Assembly (NCBI GenBank): GCA_900541505.1
Contig: UQKK01000014.1
Location: 1 to 64,000 of the forward strand
Length of the DNA: 64,000 nucleotides
Direction: 5' to 3'
DNA from: an uncultured Ruminococcus sp.
GTDB lineage: Bacteria > Bacillota > Clostridia > Lachnospirales > Lachnospiraceae
Below the pieces are notes generated by a model, which made no database searches, was not told the DNA's origin, and worked only from the letters and a program-made list of their open reading frames with translations. The position numbers and the translations under genes are program-made. Position 1 is the first letter of the stretch. Each line of letters opens with the position of its first letter. Below, in pieces: positions 23,875 through 32,734 of this stretch.

Positions 23875-24601
23875 TTTTTGCACCCCCTTTAAAAGCCGAA
23901 GACCCAGTCATATTCTTCAGCAGGATTTTCCGCTCCTCCTTATATTCTGCGCCAATAAATCCAAGCCGCAGGAGGAAGCAGCGGAAAGCGTATTTTTCAT
24001 TCTCCGCATCCTTTTCCTTCGCCGTGATCCGTTTCTGGTTCTGTGCCATTTCGCACAGGGCCGCAATAAAATGGCTGTAGGCTTTTACCGCGTCGGCATC
24101 CAGCCCATCGGAAAACCAGGGGAAGGATACCTGCTCCTCTGTTATCTCCACCGGAAGCCCCTCCACCGCCAGCGCCTTTTTGATTAGACCCGCCTTAGCC
24201 TCCACCAGCCTTTGCAGGTTCGCAAGCGCCGTATCCGTGAAGGAGTCCCTCGGCATTGCCACTGTAAGCCCCACGTTTTCGCCCTGTGGCGCAGTTTCCG
24301 GCATTCCGTATGCAGGCGGGCAGTCCTCCAAAGGCTCCTCACAGTCGATTTCCGGCTGCGGTTCATCGTATTCAGAACTTTCGTAGTGAAAACCTCTCTG
24401 GTCAAGTTCCTCAAGCACACGCTCGATTTCTTCGCTGTCTGCCATGTCATCAAATGTAAGGTTGCCCTCGCGGGTCACGGTAAAATAATCCACCTTGTAT
24501 GCGTAGGTTGGGGTTCTCATGTAGACTGCCTTTGCCCCTGTGATTTCTTCCAGTGCCTTTACAAAAGGCTTCCTGTCTGTAATGTTGTAAGTAACTTTCA
24601 T
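23858..24601 (-). CDS. Conserved 'virulence protein' of Firmicutes mobile elements
   Basis: A 247-residue protein. N-terminal half: TYNITDRKPFVKALEEITG, TPTYAYKVDYFTVTREG. Acidic linker 85-110. C-terminal half: LPVEITEEQVSFPWFSDG, FIAALCEMAQNQKRI, then KYAFRCFLLRLGFIGAEYKE...SSAFKGG. Commonly annotated 'virulence protein' in Clostridia without direct evidence. The last 50 residues are shared with the amidoligase 600 bases downstream. RBS AAAGGAGG, with promoter copy D upstream. It starts the DUF4314/DUF6809 unit. Confidence 0.75.
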   Translation of the reverse strand: MKVTYNITDRKPFVKALEEITGAKAVYMRTPTYAYKVDYFTVTREGNLTFDDMADSEEIERVLEELDQRGFHYESSEYDEPQPEIDCEEPLEDCPPAYGMPETAPQGENVGLTVAMPRDSFTDTALANLQRLVEAKAGLIKKALAVEGLPVEITEEQVSFPWFSDGLDADAVKAYSHFIAALCEMAQNQKRITAKEKDAENEKYAFRCFLLRLGFIGAEYKEERKILLKNMTGSSAFKGGAKNAVSE

Positions 24602-24621
24602 GGTGTGTACCTCCTTTGCTT

Positions 24622-24662
24622 TTCGGTACTACATTAATCACTCTAAACGGCACAGATAGCAA
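24622..24662 (-). promoter_or_regulatory. Conserved promoter-like repeat, copy D
   Basis: Minus-strand TTGCTA (24657-24662), 19-base spacer with GTTTAGAGTGA, TTAATG (24632-24637), then GTAGTACCGAAAAGC. It precedes the 'virulence protein' gene. Confidence 0.6.
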
Positions 24663-24689
24663 GTGAATCCGGAGAAAATATGTGCCGAT

Positions 24690-24779
24690 TTATCTTGTGG
24701 AATGTTGTGAGTAATCCACAATACCGAACAACTCGAAATCGTAGGGCATCTCTTTACCTCGTGTATTTCTTTGACTCAT
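24690..24779 (-). CDS. Possible 29-residue small protein
   Basis: ATG 24779 preceded by AGAAGGAAG at normal spacing opens MSQRNTRGKEMPYDFELFG and ends HSTR-stop at 24690. It lies in the otherwise empty gap between the methylase gene and promoter copy D. Composition is charged and non-random (KEMPYDFELFG), but length is too short to prove coding. Conservation of the peptide in related phages would decide. Confidence 0.4.
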   Translation of the reverse strand: MSQRNTRGKEMPYDFELFGIVDYSQHSTR

Positions 24780-24817
24780 GGCGCACTTCCTTCTATGATA
24801 TATAGCGTCTGTCATTC

Positions 24818-26056
24818 CTACACTTCCTCCTGCAGACTGACTTCCCCATATTGGTAGGTCAGGCCGTCACGCATAACGGATACGCCGTCTGCCGAACCGG
24901 CCTGCTCGATAAATCTCTTTACAATGACATCACAGTATTTTTCATCCAGCTCCACCATGCAGCAGATGCGCCCCGTCTGTTCGCAGGCAATCAGCGTACT
25001 GCCCGAACCGCCGAAGGGATCAAGAACAATACAGTTGCTCATACTGGAATTCATGATGGGATAGGCCAGGAGCGGAACCGGCTTCATGGTCGGATGGTCG
25101 CCGTTTTTCTTCGGCTTATCAAATTCCCATATGGTAGATTCCTTCCTGCCTGTGTACCACTGGTGTTTCCCTTTCTTCTTCCAGCCAAACAGCACCGGCT
25201 CGTGCTGCCACTGATAGGGAGAGCGGCCAAGCACCAGGCTCTGCTTCTTCCAGATACAGGTGCCGGACAGATAAAATCCCGCATCAGCAAATGCCCTGCG
25301 GAAATTCAACCCTTCGGTATCGGCATGGAATACATAAATACTGGCAACGTCCGCCATCGCCTTTTCTGTATTGCAAAAGGCATCCAGTAGGAACTGATAG
25401 AAAGCATCGTTGCCCATGTTGTCATTTTGGATTTTCCCGGCACTGCCTTCGTAATTTACGTTATACGGCGGGTCCGTGACCACAAGGTTTGCTTTCCTAT
25501 CTGCCATCAGAAGCTCCAGAGTTTCTGCTTTGGTGCTGTCCCCGCACACCAGCCTGTGCCTGCCAAGCGTCCAAACATCGCCCTGCTTTGCGACAGGCGG
25601 TTTCTTTAGTTCGGCATCCACATCGAAGTCGTCATCCCGGATGCCGTCCTTTACATCATCCCGGAACAACTCATCAATCTCCGCCGGTTCAAAACCCGTG
25701 AGGGAAACGTCAAAATCAGCTCCTTGCAAATCAGAGATCAAAAGCGCCAGCTTATCCTTATCCCAGTCACCGCTTATCTTATTAAGAGCGATGTTCAGGG
25801 CCTTTTCTTTTTCCTCGTCCATCTCCACAATGACACAATCCACCTCGGAAATGCCCATATCAATCAGCACCTTCAAACGCTGGTGACCGCCTACCACTCT
25901 GCCTGTGGTCCTGTTCCAGATGACCGGCTCCACATAACCAAACTGTTGAATGGAACGTTTCAGCTTTTCATACTCTGCATCTCCAGGTTTTAAATCCTTG
26001 CGTGGATTATACTCGGCAGGGAGCAGCTCGGCTGTATTCTTTTTCTCAATCTCCAT
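24818..26056 (-). CDS. ParB-nuclease-fused DNA methyltransferase
   Basis: About 412 residues, start MEIEKKNTAELLPAEYNPRK at 26056. Residues 1-110 form a ParB/Srx-like domain (VVGGHQRLKVLIDMGISEVD). Residues 160-400 form a beta-class amino-methyltransferase with VTDPPYNVNYEG (motif IV, DPPY) and VLDPFGGSGSTLIACEQ (motif I). Such orphan methylases are usual next to terminase small subunit genes and probably protect phage DNA from restriction or mark packaging sites. Start overlaps the upstream stop (TAATG). Target sequence unknown. Confidence 0.93.
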   Translation of the reverse strand: MEIEKKNTAELLPAEYNPRKDLKPGDAEYEKLKRSIQQFGYVEPVIWNRTTGRVVGGHQRLKVLIDMGISEVDCVIVEMDEEKEKALNIALNKISGDWDKDKLALLISDLQGADFDVSLTGFEPAEIDELFRDDVKDGIRDDDFDVDAELKKPPVAKQGDVWTLGRHRLVCGDSTKAETLELLMADRKANLVVTDPPYNVNYEGSAGKIQNDNMGNDAFYQFLLDAFCNTEKAMADVASIYVFHADTEGLNFRRAFADAGFYLSGTCIWKKQSLVLGRSPYQWQHEPVLFGWKKKGKHQWYTGRKESTIWEFDKPKKNGDHPTMKPVPLLAYPIMNSSMSNCIVLDPFGGSGSTLIACEQTGRICCMVELDEKYCDVIVKRFIEQAGSADGVSVMRDGLTYQYGEVSLQEEV

Positions 26057-26220
26057 TACCCGCACCGCCTTTCCAACAGCTTATACAGTCCTTTTCGCGC
26101 ACCCTCCACATCCCCGGCAAGCGCCTGGCCTTTGATGGTGTGAAACTGCTGCCTTGTCAGATTCCCTTTATTAGCTTTCAGCGATTTTAGAAAATCGGCC
26201 AGATTATTTTTCTCTCTCAT
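26056..26220 (-). CDS. Small conserved phage protein
   Basis: About 54 residues, start MREKNNLADFLKSLKANKGN at 26220 with RBS AAAGGAAT. NLTRQQFHTIKGQALAGDVEGARKGL is typical of a small conserved protein found between terS and the ParB-methylase in clostridial phages. Helical, basic; function unknown. Coupled at both ends by overlaps. Confidence 0.7.
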   Translation of the reverse strand: MREKNNLADFLKSLKANKGNLTRQQFHTIKGQALAGDVEGARKGLYKLLERRCG

Positions 26221-26221
26221 G

Positions 26222-26773
26222 TCACATTCCTTTCCTTGCACGGAGCAGACGCTCCATCACATCATTCTGCGGTGCCTCATCACTATAATCCGTGCTGCAG
26301 TTCTCCTTCACGATTTGGAAGATTTCATTCCACAGTCTGACCGCCTGGTTCATGTAGTTGATGCCGATGTTGATGAAGGGGGAGGGAATCGGCTTCTGCG
26401 TGGTCGGATGCTTGGACAGAAATCCCAGCTTGCTGGTCATCTCCTCACACTGTATCCAGCGGGCCGAAGCCATCGCATAACGCTCCAGCAGCTGCGTTGA
26501 CACCTTGGAGCTGCATCCAACCTTTCTCAGCCACTCCCAGGTTTCTTTGTAAATATCAGCGGCCTGCAGTTCACTGCCGTCACGCTGTTCGGCGGATAAA
26601 AAATCATGGGGCTTTGGCATTTCCACTCCCTCGATCTCCGGGATGTCCAGAACTTCCAATTTCCTGCCGCCCGGATTTCCTTTCTCCGCTTTTTCGGCTA
26701 CCGCCGTTTTCTTGCGCCCGGCCCCGGCTCTTGTGCCGCCCCTGCCGCCTGTGTTGTTAGATTTTGTAGGCAT
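26222..26773 (-). CDS. terS: Terminase small subunit, P27 family
   Basis: A 183-residue protein, RBS AAAGGAGG. Basic disordered N-terminus (GGRGGTRAGAGRKKTA), then LQAADIYKETWEWLRKVG, LERYAMASARWIQCEE and FINIGINYMNQAVRLWNEIF, the P27-type small terminase pattern. It recognises the packaging site and regulates TerL. It is separated from terL by 5.6 kb of accessory genes. Confidence 0.9.
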   Translation of the reverse strand: MPTKSNNTGGRGGTRAGAGRKKTAVAEKAEKGNPGGRKLEVLDIPEIEGVEMPKPHDFLSAEQRDGSELQAADIYKETWEWLRKVGCSSKVSTQLLERYAMASARWIQCEEMTSKLGFLSKHPTTQKPIPSPFINIGINYMNQAVRLWNEIFQIVKENCSTDYSDEAPQNDVMERLLRARKGM

Positions 26774-26882
26774 TTTCTCTCAACCTCCTTTATTACCCTT
26801 TTGAAATCGCCTTTTTTGTGCGTGTGACCCCCGCACCGTTTCCCGGACGCTTTCGTCTGGAGAAGTGAACCGCCCCTCCCCG

Positions 26883-27242
26883 TCAATGGTTGTGCCAGCG
26901 GTCACCGTTCTTCGCATGAATCCTTGCATGGCACTCCTTACATAAAGCAATCAGGTTCTCCCTGTCATGAGTTCCACCTTGTGACAGCGGCAGCCTGTGA
27001 TGGATCTCCTCGGTCTTTACATACTTTCCTTCCTCAAGGCACTGCTCACACAGAGGGTGGGCGGCGGCATAACTGTCACGGATTCGTTTCCACACCCTTC
27101 CATACCTATGGCGTACAGCCGGGTCACGGTCATACTTCTCGTAGCGTCTGTTCTCTAGCTTTGTGTGTTCCTCACAGAACCGTCCGTCTGTCAGGTTGGG
27201 ACAGCCGGGGAAGGAACACGGCCGCTTTGGTTTTCTCGGCAT
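26883..27242 (-). CDS. HNH endonuclease (phage packaging type)
   Basis: About 119 residues, start MPRKPKRPCSFPGCPNLT at 27242 with perfect RBS AAAGGAGGTGG. An N-terminal zinc knuckle (CSFPGC...FCEEH) and the HNH core EEIHHRLPLSQGGTHDRENL-IALC with CKECHARIH. HNH enzymes placed just before terS act with the terminase in cos packaging of HK97-like phages. Confidence 0.93.
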   Translation of the reverse strand: MPRKPKRPCSFPGCPNLTDGRFCEEHTKLENRRYEKYDRDPAVRHRYGRVWKRIRDSYAAAHPLCEQCLEEGKYVKTEEIHHRLPLSQGGTHDRENLIALCKECHARIHAKNGDRWHNH

Positions 27243-27261
27243 CTGTTCCACCTCCTTTCTG

Positions 27262-27300
27262 GCATAAAGAAAGCCCCCGCAGGATTGCTCCCACGAAGGC
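27262..27300 (-). terminator. Terminator upstream of the HNH gene
   Basis: Minus-strand GCCTTCGTGGGA / TCCTGCGGGGGC stem (with G-U pairs) followed by TTTCTTTATG. Marks the boundary between the regulator gene and the packaging operon. Confidence 0.65.
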
Positions 27301-27372
27301 CGTCTGTCTTTATGCGGTTTTCGATAGTAACAGTATAGCACTGCTAAATGGAAAAAGCGTCCACGATATTAC

Positions 27373-27831
27373 TCATGCCTTCCCAAACAGCAGGGTCGTC
27401 AGATGCTGCAGGGCACGGTTCTTTTTGTTGTAGGCAGATGACCGCTCGATGTGGAAATGGTCGCAGATTGCATACACCGCGCCAGCCTGGCCGTCCTCAT
27501 CAGAATAAAAAGTTTCCAGCACATACCGCTCATCCCCGTTCAGTTCCTCCCAAGCCGGAAGGAACCACGCCATGTATTCCACTGCCTGCCGGTACCGTTC
27601 CTTCAACACATCGATCTCCTCAATGCCCTTGGTGATCCGTTCCTCTACGGCCTTGGGATTATGGATGTGGGGCATCCCGTCAAATCTCGGACTGCCGACA
27701 CCGCTCATTTTCTGATAAGCCGCCTTGACCTCATCATCCGTGTGGTGAATGATAAATTCCATGCTGCTGTAATCCTTTAACGCATCCACAGCCGCCGACC
27801 GCTTATCAAGATATTTCCAGATAATGCTCAT
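27373..27831 (-). CDS. Phage late transcription regulator, DUF1492/ArpU-like
   Basis: A 152-residue protein with RBS GGAGGTAC. It contains a long helical middle (NPKAVEERITKGIEEIDVL) and a sigma-region-4-like C-terminus (VYAICDHFHIERSSAYNKKN). Proteins of this type close the early region of Firmicutes phages and activate packaging and structural genes. It lies at the early/late border here, immediately before the HNH-terS operon. Confidence 0.8.
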   Translation of the reverse strand: MSIIWKYLDKRSAAVDALKDYSSMEFIIHHTDDEVKAAYQKMSGVGSPRFDGMPHIHNPKAVEERITKGIEEIDVLKERYRQAVEYMAWFLPAWEELNGDERYVLETFYSDEDGQAGAVYAICDHFHIERSSAYNKKNRALQHLTTLLFGKA

Positions 27832-27893
27832 GATCTGTACCTCCGATTCTGGTTTTTTCTTTCCCTCGGATTGGCACGGATTGTCCTATGTTT

Positions 27894-29252
27894 TCACAGA
27901 TTTGCTTTCACCGCATCGATCAAAGCCGCCTGGGAAGTATCTTTTACTTCCAGTGCCTTTAAGATGCGTTCATCAATGGTACCCTTCGTGACGATATGCT
28001 GTACCACCACGGTGCCGGAAGACTGCCCTTGTCTCCATAGCCTTGCCACTGTCTGCTGATACAGTTCCAAGCTCCAGGTAAGCCCGAACCACACCAGTGT
28101 GGAACCGCCGCCCTGCAGGTTCAGCCCATGTCCCGCCGAAGCCGGATGGATTAGCGCCACTGAAAACTCCCCTGCATTCCATCTTCGGATACTTTGGGAA
28201 GAATCCAGCTTAGAGAATGGGATTTTCAGCTTATGCAGCCGTTCCGTAATGCGCTCCAAATCATGCTGAAACCAATAAGCGACAAGAAGCGGTTTCCCGT
28301 TCGCCGCCTCAATCATGTCCTCCAAAGCGTCCAGCTTCCGGTCATGTATCCGAAGTATCCCACCGCCATCCTCATATACCGCCCCGTTTGCCATCTGACT
28401 GAGTTTCCCGGAAAGGGAAGCTGCATTGGAGGCTGTGATTTCTCCGTCCGGAAGCTGCAGAACCAATTCTGTTTTTAATGCAACATACCGTTGCATTTCT
28501 TCCTCGGAAAGATACACCGTGTATCTGGACTCCACCAACTCCGGCATCTGCAGGTAATCCGACGACTTCATGGAAATCGTGATATCGGAAATCAATCTGT
28601 ATATCTCCTGCTCTGCTCCAGGCAGGGGCTTATAGGAAAACACCACCTGACCGTTCCGCTTATCCGGCAGGAAATATGCCGTGCGGTACTGGCCGATAAA
28701 CCGGCCAAGCCGCTGCCCCATATCCAGTAGACGGAATTCTGCAAATAAGTCCATCAGCCCGTTGCTGCTTGGCGTTCCGGTCAGACCCACGATCCGTTTT
28801 ACCTTCGGCCGCATTTTCATCAATGCCCGGAACCGCTTTGACTGGTGATTCTTGAAGGAGGACAGCTCGTCAACCACCACCATATCAAAATCAAAGGGAA
28901 TGCCGCTCGTCTCCACCAGCCACTGCACGTTCTCCCGGTTGATGATGTAAATGTCCGCCTGCCGTTTCAATGCTGCCAGACGTTCCGCCTCTGTTCCCAC
29001 CGCTACGGAATACTGGAGGAATTTCAGATGTTCCCATTTTTCAATCTCCGCAGGCCATGTGTCTCTTGCCACCCGCAGAGGTGCTATGACGATTGCCTTA
29101 TGGATTTCAAAGCGGTCAAACAGCAGGTCAGACAGGGCGGTCAGCGTAATGCTTGTCTTCCCAAGTCCCATATCAAGCAGAACTGCCGCAACCGGGTGCG
29201 TTTCAATATACCCAATGGCAAACTGCTGATATTCATGTGGCTCGTATCTCAT
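27894..29252 (-). CDS. SNF2-like DEAD/DEAH helicase of phage replication
   Basis: About 452 residues, start MRYEPHEYQQFAIGYIETH at 29252 with RBS GGAGGGAT. Superfamily 2 motifs: I (LDMGLGKTSIT), II (VVVDELSSFKN), III (GLTGTPSSNG), and V/VI (GHGLNLQGG, QTVARLWRQGQ). The C-terminal half holds the second RecA domain. In such phages this ATPase pairs with the VRR-NUC nuclease encoded just upstream, whose end overlaps this gene. Confidence 0.92.
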   Translation of the reverse strand: MRYEPHEYQQFAIGYIETHPVAAVLLDMGLGKTSITLTALSDLLFDRFEIHKAIVIAPLRVARDTWPAEIEKWEHLKFLQYSVAVGTEAERLAALKRQADIYIINRENVQWLVETSGIPFDFDMVVVDELSSFKNHQSKRFRALMKMRPKVKRIVGLTGTPSSNGLMDLFAEFRLLDMGQRLGRFIGQYRTAYFLPDKRNGQVVFSYKPLPGAEQEIYRLISDITISMKSSDYLQMPELVESRYTVYLSEEEMQRYVALKTELVLQLPDGEITASNAASLSGKLSQMANGAVYEDGGGILRIHDRKLDALEDMIEAANGKPLLVAYWFQHDLERITERLHKLKIPFSKLDSSQSIRRWNAGEFSVALIHPASAGHGLNLQGGGSTLVWFGLTWSLELYQQTVARLWRQGQSSGTVVVQHIVTKGTIDERILKALEVKDTSQAALIDAVKANL

Positions 29253-29535
29253 CCAGCATCCCTCCAATCTCGGACACGATTTCTTTAATCCGCTCCACGC
29301 TGTCAATGACATACACCCGGAAGCCCAGATGCACCAACAGCTTATGCCTTGCTTGCTGGAGCGGTCTTGGTTTCTGCCCCGGTGCCTTCAATTCCGCAAA
29401 TGCAAACCTGCCATGCGGAAGCAGGATCAGTCTGTCCGGCATCCCGGCAAAGCCAGGCGATGTAAACTTTGGACAGACGCCGCCGCTTCTTTTAACCTCC
29501 TGCACCAGTTTCTGTTCGATCTGTTTTTCCCGCAT
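29233..29535 (-). CDS. VRR-NUC domain nuclease
   Basis: About 100 residues, start MREKQIEQKLVQEVKRSGG at 29535 with RBS AGAAGGGAG. The PD-(D/E)XK-type VRR-NUC core shows GMPDRLILLPHG (catalytic Asp) and AFAELKAPGQKP (E-x-K). A standalone virus-type replication/repair nuclease that likely resolves branched DNA. It overlaps the helicase gene by about 20 bases. Confidence 0.92.
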   Translation of the reverse strand: MREKQIEQKLVQEVKRSGGVCPKFTSPGFAGMPDRLILLPHGRFAFAELKAPGQKPRPLQQARHKLLVHLGFRVYVIDSVERIKEIVSEIGGMLDEIRAT

Positions 29536-29763
29536 TTCTGCTCCCTTCTGGACAACAGGACGGACAACAGCCTGTTTTTTTCTATACGCGCGTATATACA
29601 CATATACACCCACATATTTCTTTCTTTTTCTATTTTATTTTCCAATAGGTTTTCTCTTGTCCGTTTGTCCTTGTACTGTTATTTTCCTTACTATACCGCC
29701 GCTTCTTTACAGGACGGGCGGCAGGACACCTATTTGGACGGCTTCCGCCTGTCCCATGATGTG

Positions 29764-32097
29764 TCAGGACAGCTTCCGTCTGTACCCCCGCTGCCGTCCG
29801 TAAATAGGATATGTTGTCCGCTCTGTTTTCTCCCATCCGTCCATCTTCCGCATAATGGCTGCGATAGCATAGGAATCCGCGGGTTTCATAGCAGAGCCGT
29901 CCCTCCCAAAGCACTCACACCATATTTCCATGTTACAGACGTATTCTTTTTGTACGGTTCCATCTTTTTTGCAGAATCCAAAATCACAATCACCGAGATA
30001 GCTGCGCCGCTCAAACAGCGACATCTCCGGCCATTTTTCCGGGAGCAGGGTATCCAGGTATTCCCGCACCAGCCCTTCTCGCTCATCCGTTTCCAGTGCA
30101 TCCGCCTGTTCGTTCACGGCAATCTCTGCCTCCGCACCTTCCAGATAGAGCTTCTCGCCTTTGTGGTACAGCACCAGCGTCTCCGCCCATATTTGCTCTA
30201 CCTCTTCCTGCGTAATCTGCCACGGCTTCTTTTTTGAGGTGCCGGGAACCCGGACGGGCCAGAACCGGCGGTTGCCTGTGATGTCGCGCAGGAATCCGGT
30301 CTCCGCATTCGTGGTCCCGACAATAATACACTGCCTCGGATGGCTCTCCACATTGACACCGTATGAGGCGCGGTACTTGTCATCCACACGGCTGATAAAG
30401 GACTTCACCGTTTCTATGTCCGCCTTTCTCATGCCTGCCAGTTCACCCAGTTCTAAAATCCAATACCCTTGCAGCTTCTCCGGTCCCGCTTTGTCCTTCA
30501 TGTCCGTCAGGGTGAGGCTGTCGGAAAACCAGCCGCCCGCCAGCTTTGCATAAAAGGTAGACTTGCCTACCCCCTGCGGACCGTTGAGGATCGGCACACT
30601 GTCAAACTTCGTTCCCGGCTGATAGATCCGCGCAATCGCCGCAGCCATTGATTTGCGGCTGACCGCTCTTGTGTAGCTGTTATCTGTGGCACCGAAATAG
30701 TCAATGAGCAAGGTGTCCACGCGGGGGATGCCGTCCCATTCCGGCAGGCTCTCCAAATATTCTCTGATAGGATGGTAAGCCCTCTCCGCCGCCACAGCAA
30801 CCACGGCATCTTTTGTCTTTGCCGGGGAGTAGATTCCATAGTTTTTAGACAGGTACACCTTCAGCGCTGCAGCGTCAGAATCATTCCATCCGCCCTTAAT
30901 CTGTCCCCAGGGCAGGCCGCCCCTTGTGTCAATCCCATCCCGGTGGCGGTTAAAGGCAATGCCCTGCAGTTCCTCATCGCCACGGATAATGCAGACGATA
31001 TTGTCAAGCGTATCCTTGATGTTTCCCTTCCGGTCCAGTTCCAGATTTTTTCTCCAGTCGGTATCTTCCGCAAAGTCCTCACCCGCCTGCCTGCGCTTGT
31101 CTTCTAAAGCTGCCAGCCTCACATCCTCTATCGTCAATGCAAAATCGCACATCTGCTGAAACGATTTTTTCTCATCCTCATCACCAAATTTATGGATGCG
31201 GACAATGTCAAAGGCATTGCAGAGTTTTAAGTAAGCAGGGTCTTTGGCATGGTGGCTGTAGACAAACTTCCCGTTCTCCTTGATTTCCACGCCTGCCATG
31301 CTGCTAGATTCAATCAGGTGGTATCTGTCTTCTCTCGCCGCGGGTTCATATACATCCCCAAGAAATGCATCAATGGCAAGATTCACAGGGTAGTACACCC
31401 GGTTGAACAATCCGACCACACCTTCTTTTTCAAGCGGGTCCTGCACTTTCTGCACAGCGACAGTGTTGGCCCGGCTTTCCCTTGATGAGGTCGGCAGTCT
31501 GGTAGGGTCTGTCCATTCCGGATGCGCCGATAAAACGGCATCCGGGTCAAGCCATTCCTTATCCGTTTCTTTGTAGAGGAACACGCCGTTTGACGGGGTG
31601 CTTGGCCAGTACATGAGCTGATTCGGCTGGTAGGAGCATTCGTCAAAATAGTCCATGCCAAGCATCTGTGCCAGATACCTTGCCACGGCAACATATTCCT
31701 CCGGGCTCACGTCCCTTGTAAGCGGAAACACCAGCCGCACCCTCGGAGCTTCATCCGTATGGCTGTGGGTGGTGTAAAGGACTGATGCGTATGGGACGGC
31801 TTTCTCATAATCCTTTAAAAACTCCGCAGTGATCCTGTCCCCGTCCAGTGCGACCATAGAGCGGGATTCCACCGTGTCAATTTTCCGCCTGCCGCCCTTT
31901 AACACCCCGGCCACAAAACCGCCGTGGTCTTTGGCTGCATCCCTTTTCGCCTTTGGAAACCTAGCATACTCCTCCGCAGATTCCGATGTACGGACTGTCA
32001 CCTTCAGCCGCTCCTTCAGAGCTTCAAAACGGATCGTCTTATTCGACCACTGCCTGGCGCTGCGGCTGTCCCCATATGCAATATTTAAGTCACGCAT
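29764..32097 (-). CDS. VirE-type phage primase/helicase
   Basis: A 777-residue replication protein. N-terminal half resembles a primase/primase-like region (MVALDGDRITAEFLKDYEKA, DECSYQPNQLMYWPSTPSNG). C-terminal half is the virulence-associated E ATPase: LNGPQGVGKSTFYAKLAGG (Walker A, about 505), GYWILELGELAGM (Walker B), CIIVGTTNAETGFLRD (sensor). RBS GGAGGGAA. It sits with DNA polymerase and nuclease genes in the early operon. The name 'virulence' is historic. Confidence 0.92.
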   Translation of the reverse strand: MRDLNIAYGDSRSARQWSNKTIRFEALKERLKVTVRTSESAEEYARFPKAKRDAAKDHGGFVAGVLKGGRRKIDTVESRSMVALDGDRITAEFLKDYEKAVPYASVLYTTHSHTDEAPRVRLVFPLTRDVSPEEYVAVARYLAQMLGMDYFDECSYQPNQLMYWPSTPSNGVFLYKETDKEWLDPDAVLSAHPEWTDPTRLPTSSRESRANTVAVQKVQDPLEKEGVVGLFNRVYYPVNLAIDAFLGDVYEPAAREDRYHLIESSSMAGVEIKENGKFVYSHHAKDPAYLKLCNAFDIVRIHKFGDEDEKKSFQQMCDFALTIEDVRLAALEDKRRQAGEDFAEDTDWRKNLELDRKGNIKDTLDNIVCIIRGDEELQGIAFNRHRDGIDTRGGLPWGQIKGGWNDSDAAALKVYLSKNYGIYSPAKTKDAVVAVAAERAYHPIREYLESLPEWDGIPRVDTLLIDYFGATDNSYTRAVSRKSMAAAIARIYQPGTKFDSVPILNGPQGVGKSTFYAKLAGGWFSDSLTLTDMKDKAGPEKLQGYWILELGELAGMRKADIETVKSFISRVDDKYRASYGVNVESHPRQCIIVGTTNAETGFLRDITGNRRFWPVRVPGTSKKKPWQITQEEVEQIWAETLVLYHKGEKLYLEGAEAEIAVNEQADALETDEREGLVREYLDTLLPEKWPEMSLFERRSYLGDCDFGFCKKDGTVQKEYVCNMEIWCECFGRDGSAMKPADSYAIAAIMRKMDGWEKTERTTYPIYGRQRGYRRKLS

Positions 32098-32734
32098 GGC
32101 ATTCCCTCCTCACTTCCGGCTTTTCCCCATGTTCAAACCGCGCCTGCCTTGCAAGCCGGTACGCCCGCTCGGTTGCTACACAGTCTATATAATGCCGGTT
32201 ATATTCTTTGGCATATCCGAACAGTTCCAGATGGCCGTCACGGTTGACACACGGTGTTGCCACGCAGTCCATCCCATCCACCGTTTCAAAATTAAATGGG
32301 CGCACCATCGGAAAATCTCGGCTGGTTTTACAGCTTCTGGCCTCTGTATACGCTTGTATCTCATGCACCGTTTTCCCTACGGGGATATTCCCTAACACCA
32401 AGACAGGTGTTTCCGACAGGGAGGGCAACCCCTCAATAATCCCGTTCTGATAAAGAGCCGCTATCTTTTCCGAATCCTTCTGTGACATCAATCCCTTTAC
32501 CTCAACATAAAGGTCTTGTATCTGTGAATAATCACTTCCATTGCCATATCCGCCAAGCTGTACACCGTGCAGCAGGAAATCCGGGAGGTATGACAACCCC
32601 ATGCCGAGATCATAGCCTTCCGCTTCATATTCCCATTCCACGCCGCAGGCATCAAAGAACACCGCCCATCTTGCTTCCAGGCGCGAGCGGAACAGATACC
32701 CCCGGTATTGTGTCTGTATCGGCTTCATTCTCAT
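32090..32734 (-). CDS. PD-(D/E)XK nuclease-like phage protein
   Basis: A 214-residue protein starting MRMKPIQTQYRGYLFRSRLE with RBS GGAGGTCA. SRLEARWAVFFDACG, YLPDFLLHG and DLYVEVKGLMSQ give the E...D...E-x-K order of the PD-(D/E)XK fold. It probably cuts or processes DNA in replication, although activity is inferred. It overlaps neighbours on both sides. Confidence 0.75.
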   Translation of the reverse strand: MRMKPIQTQYRGYLFRSRLEARWAVFFDACGVEWEYEAEGYDLGMGLSYLPDFLLHGVQLGGYGNGSDYSQIQDLYVEVKGLMSQKDSEKIAALYQNGIIEGLPSLSETPVLVLGNIPVGKTVHEIQAYTEARSCKTSRDFPMVRPFNFETVDGMDCVATPCVNRDGHLELFGYAKEYNRHYIDCVATERAYRLARQARFEHGEKPEVRRECHA

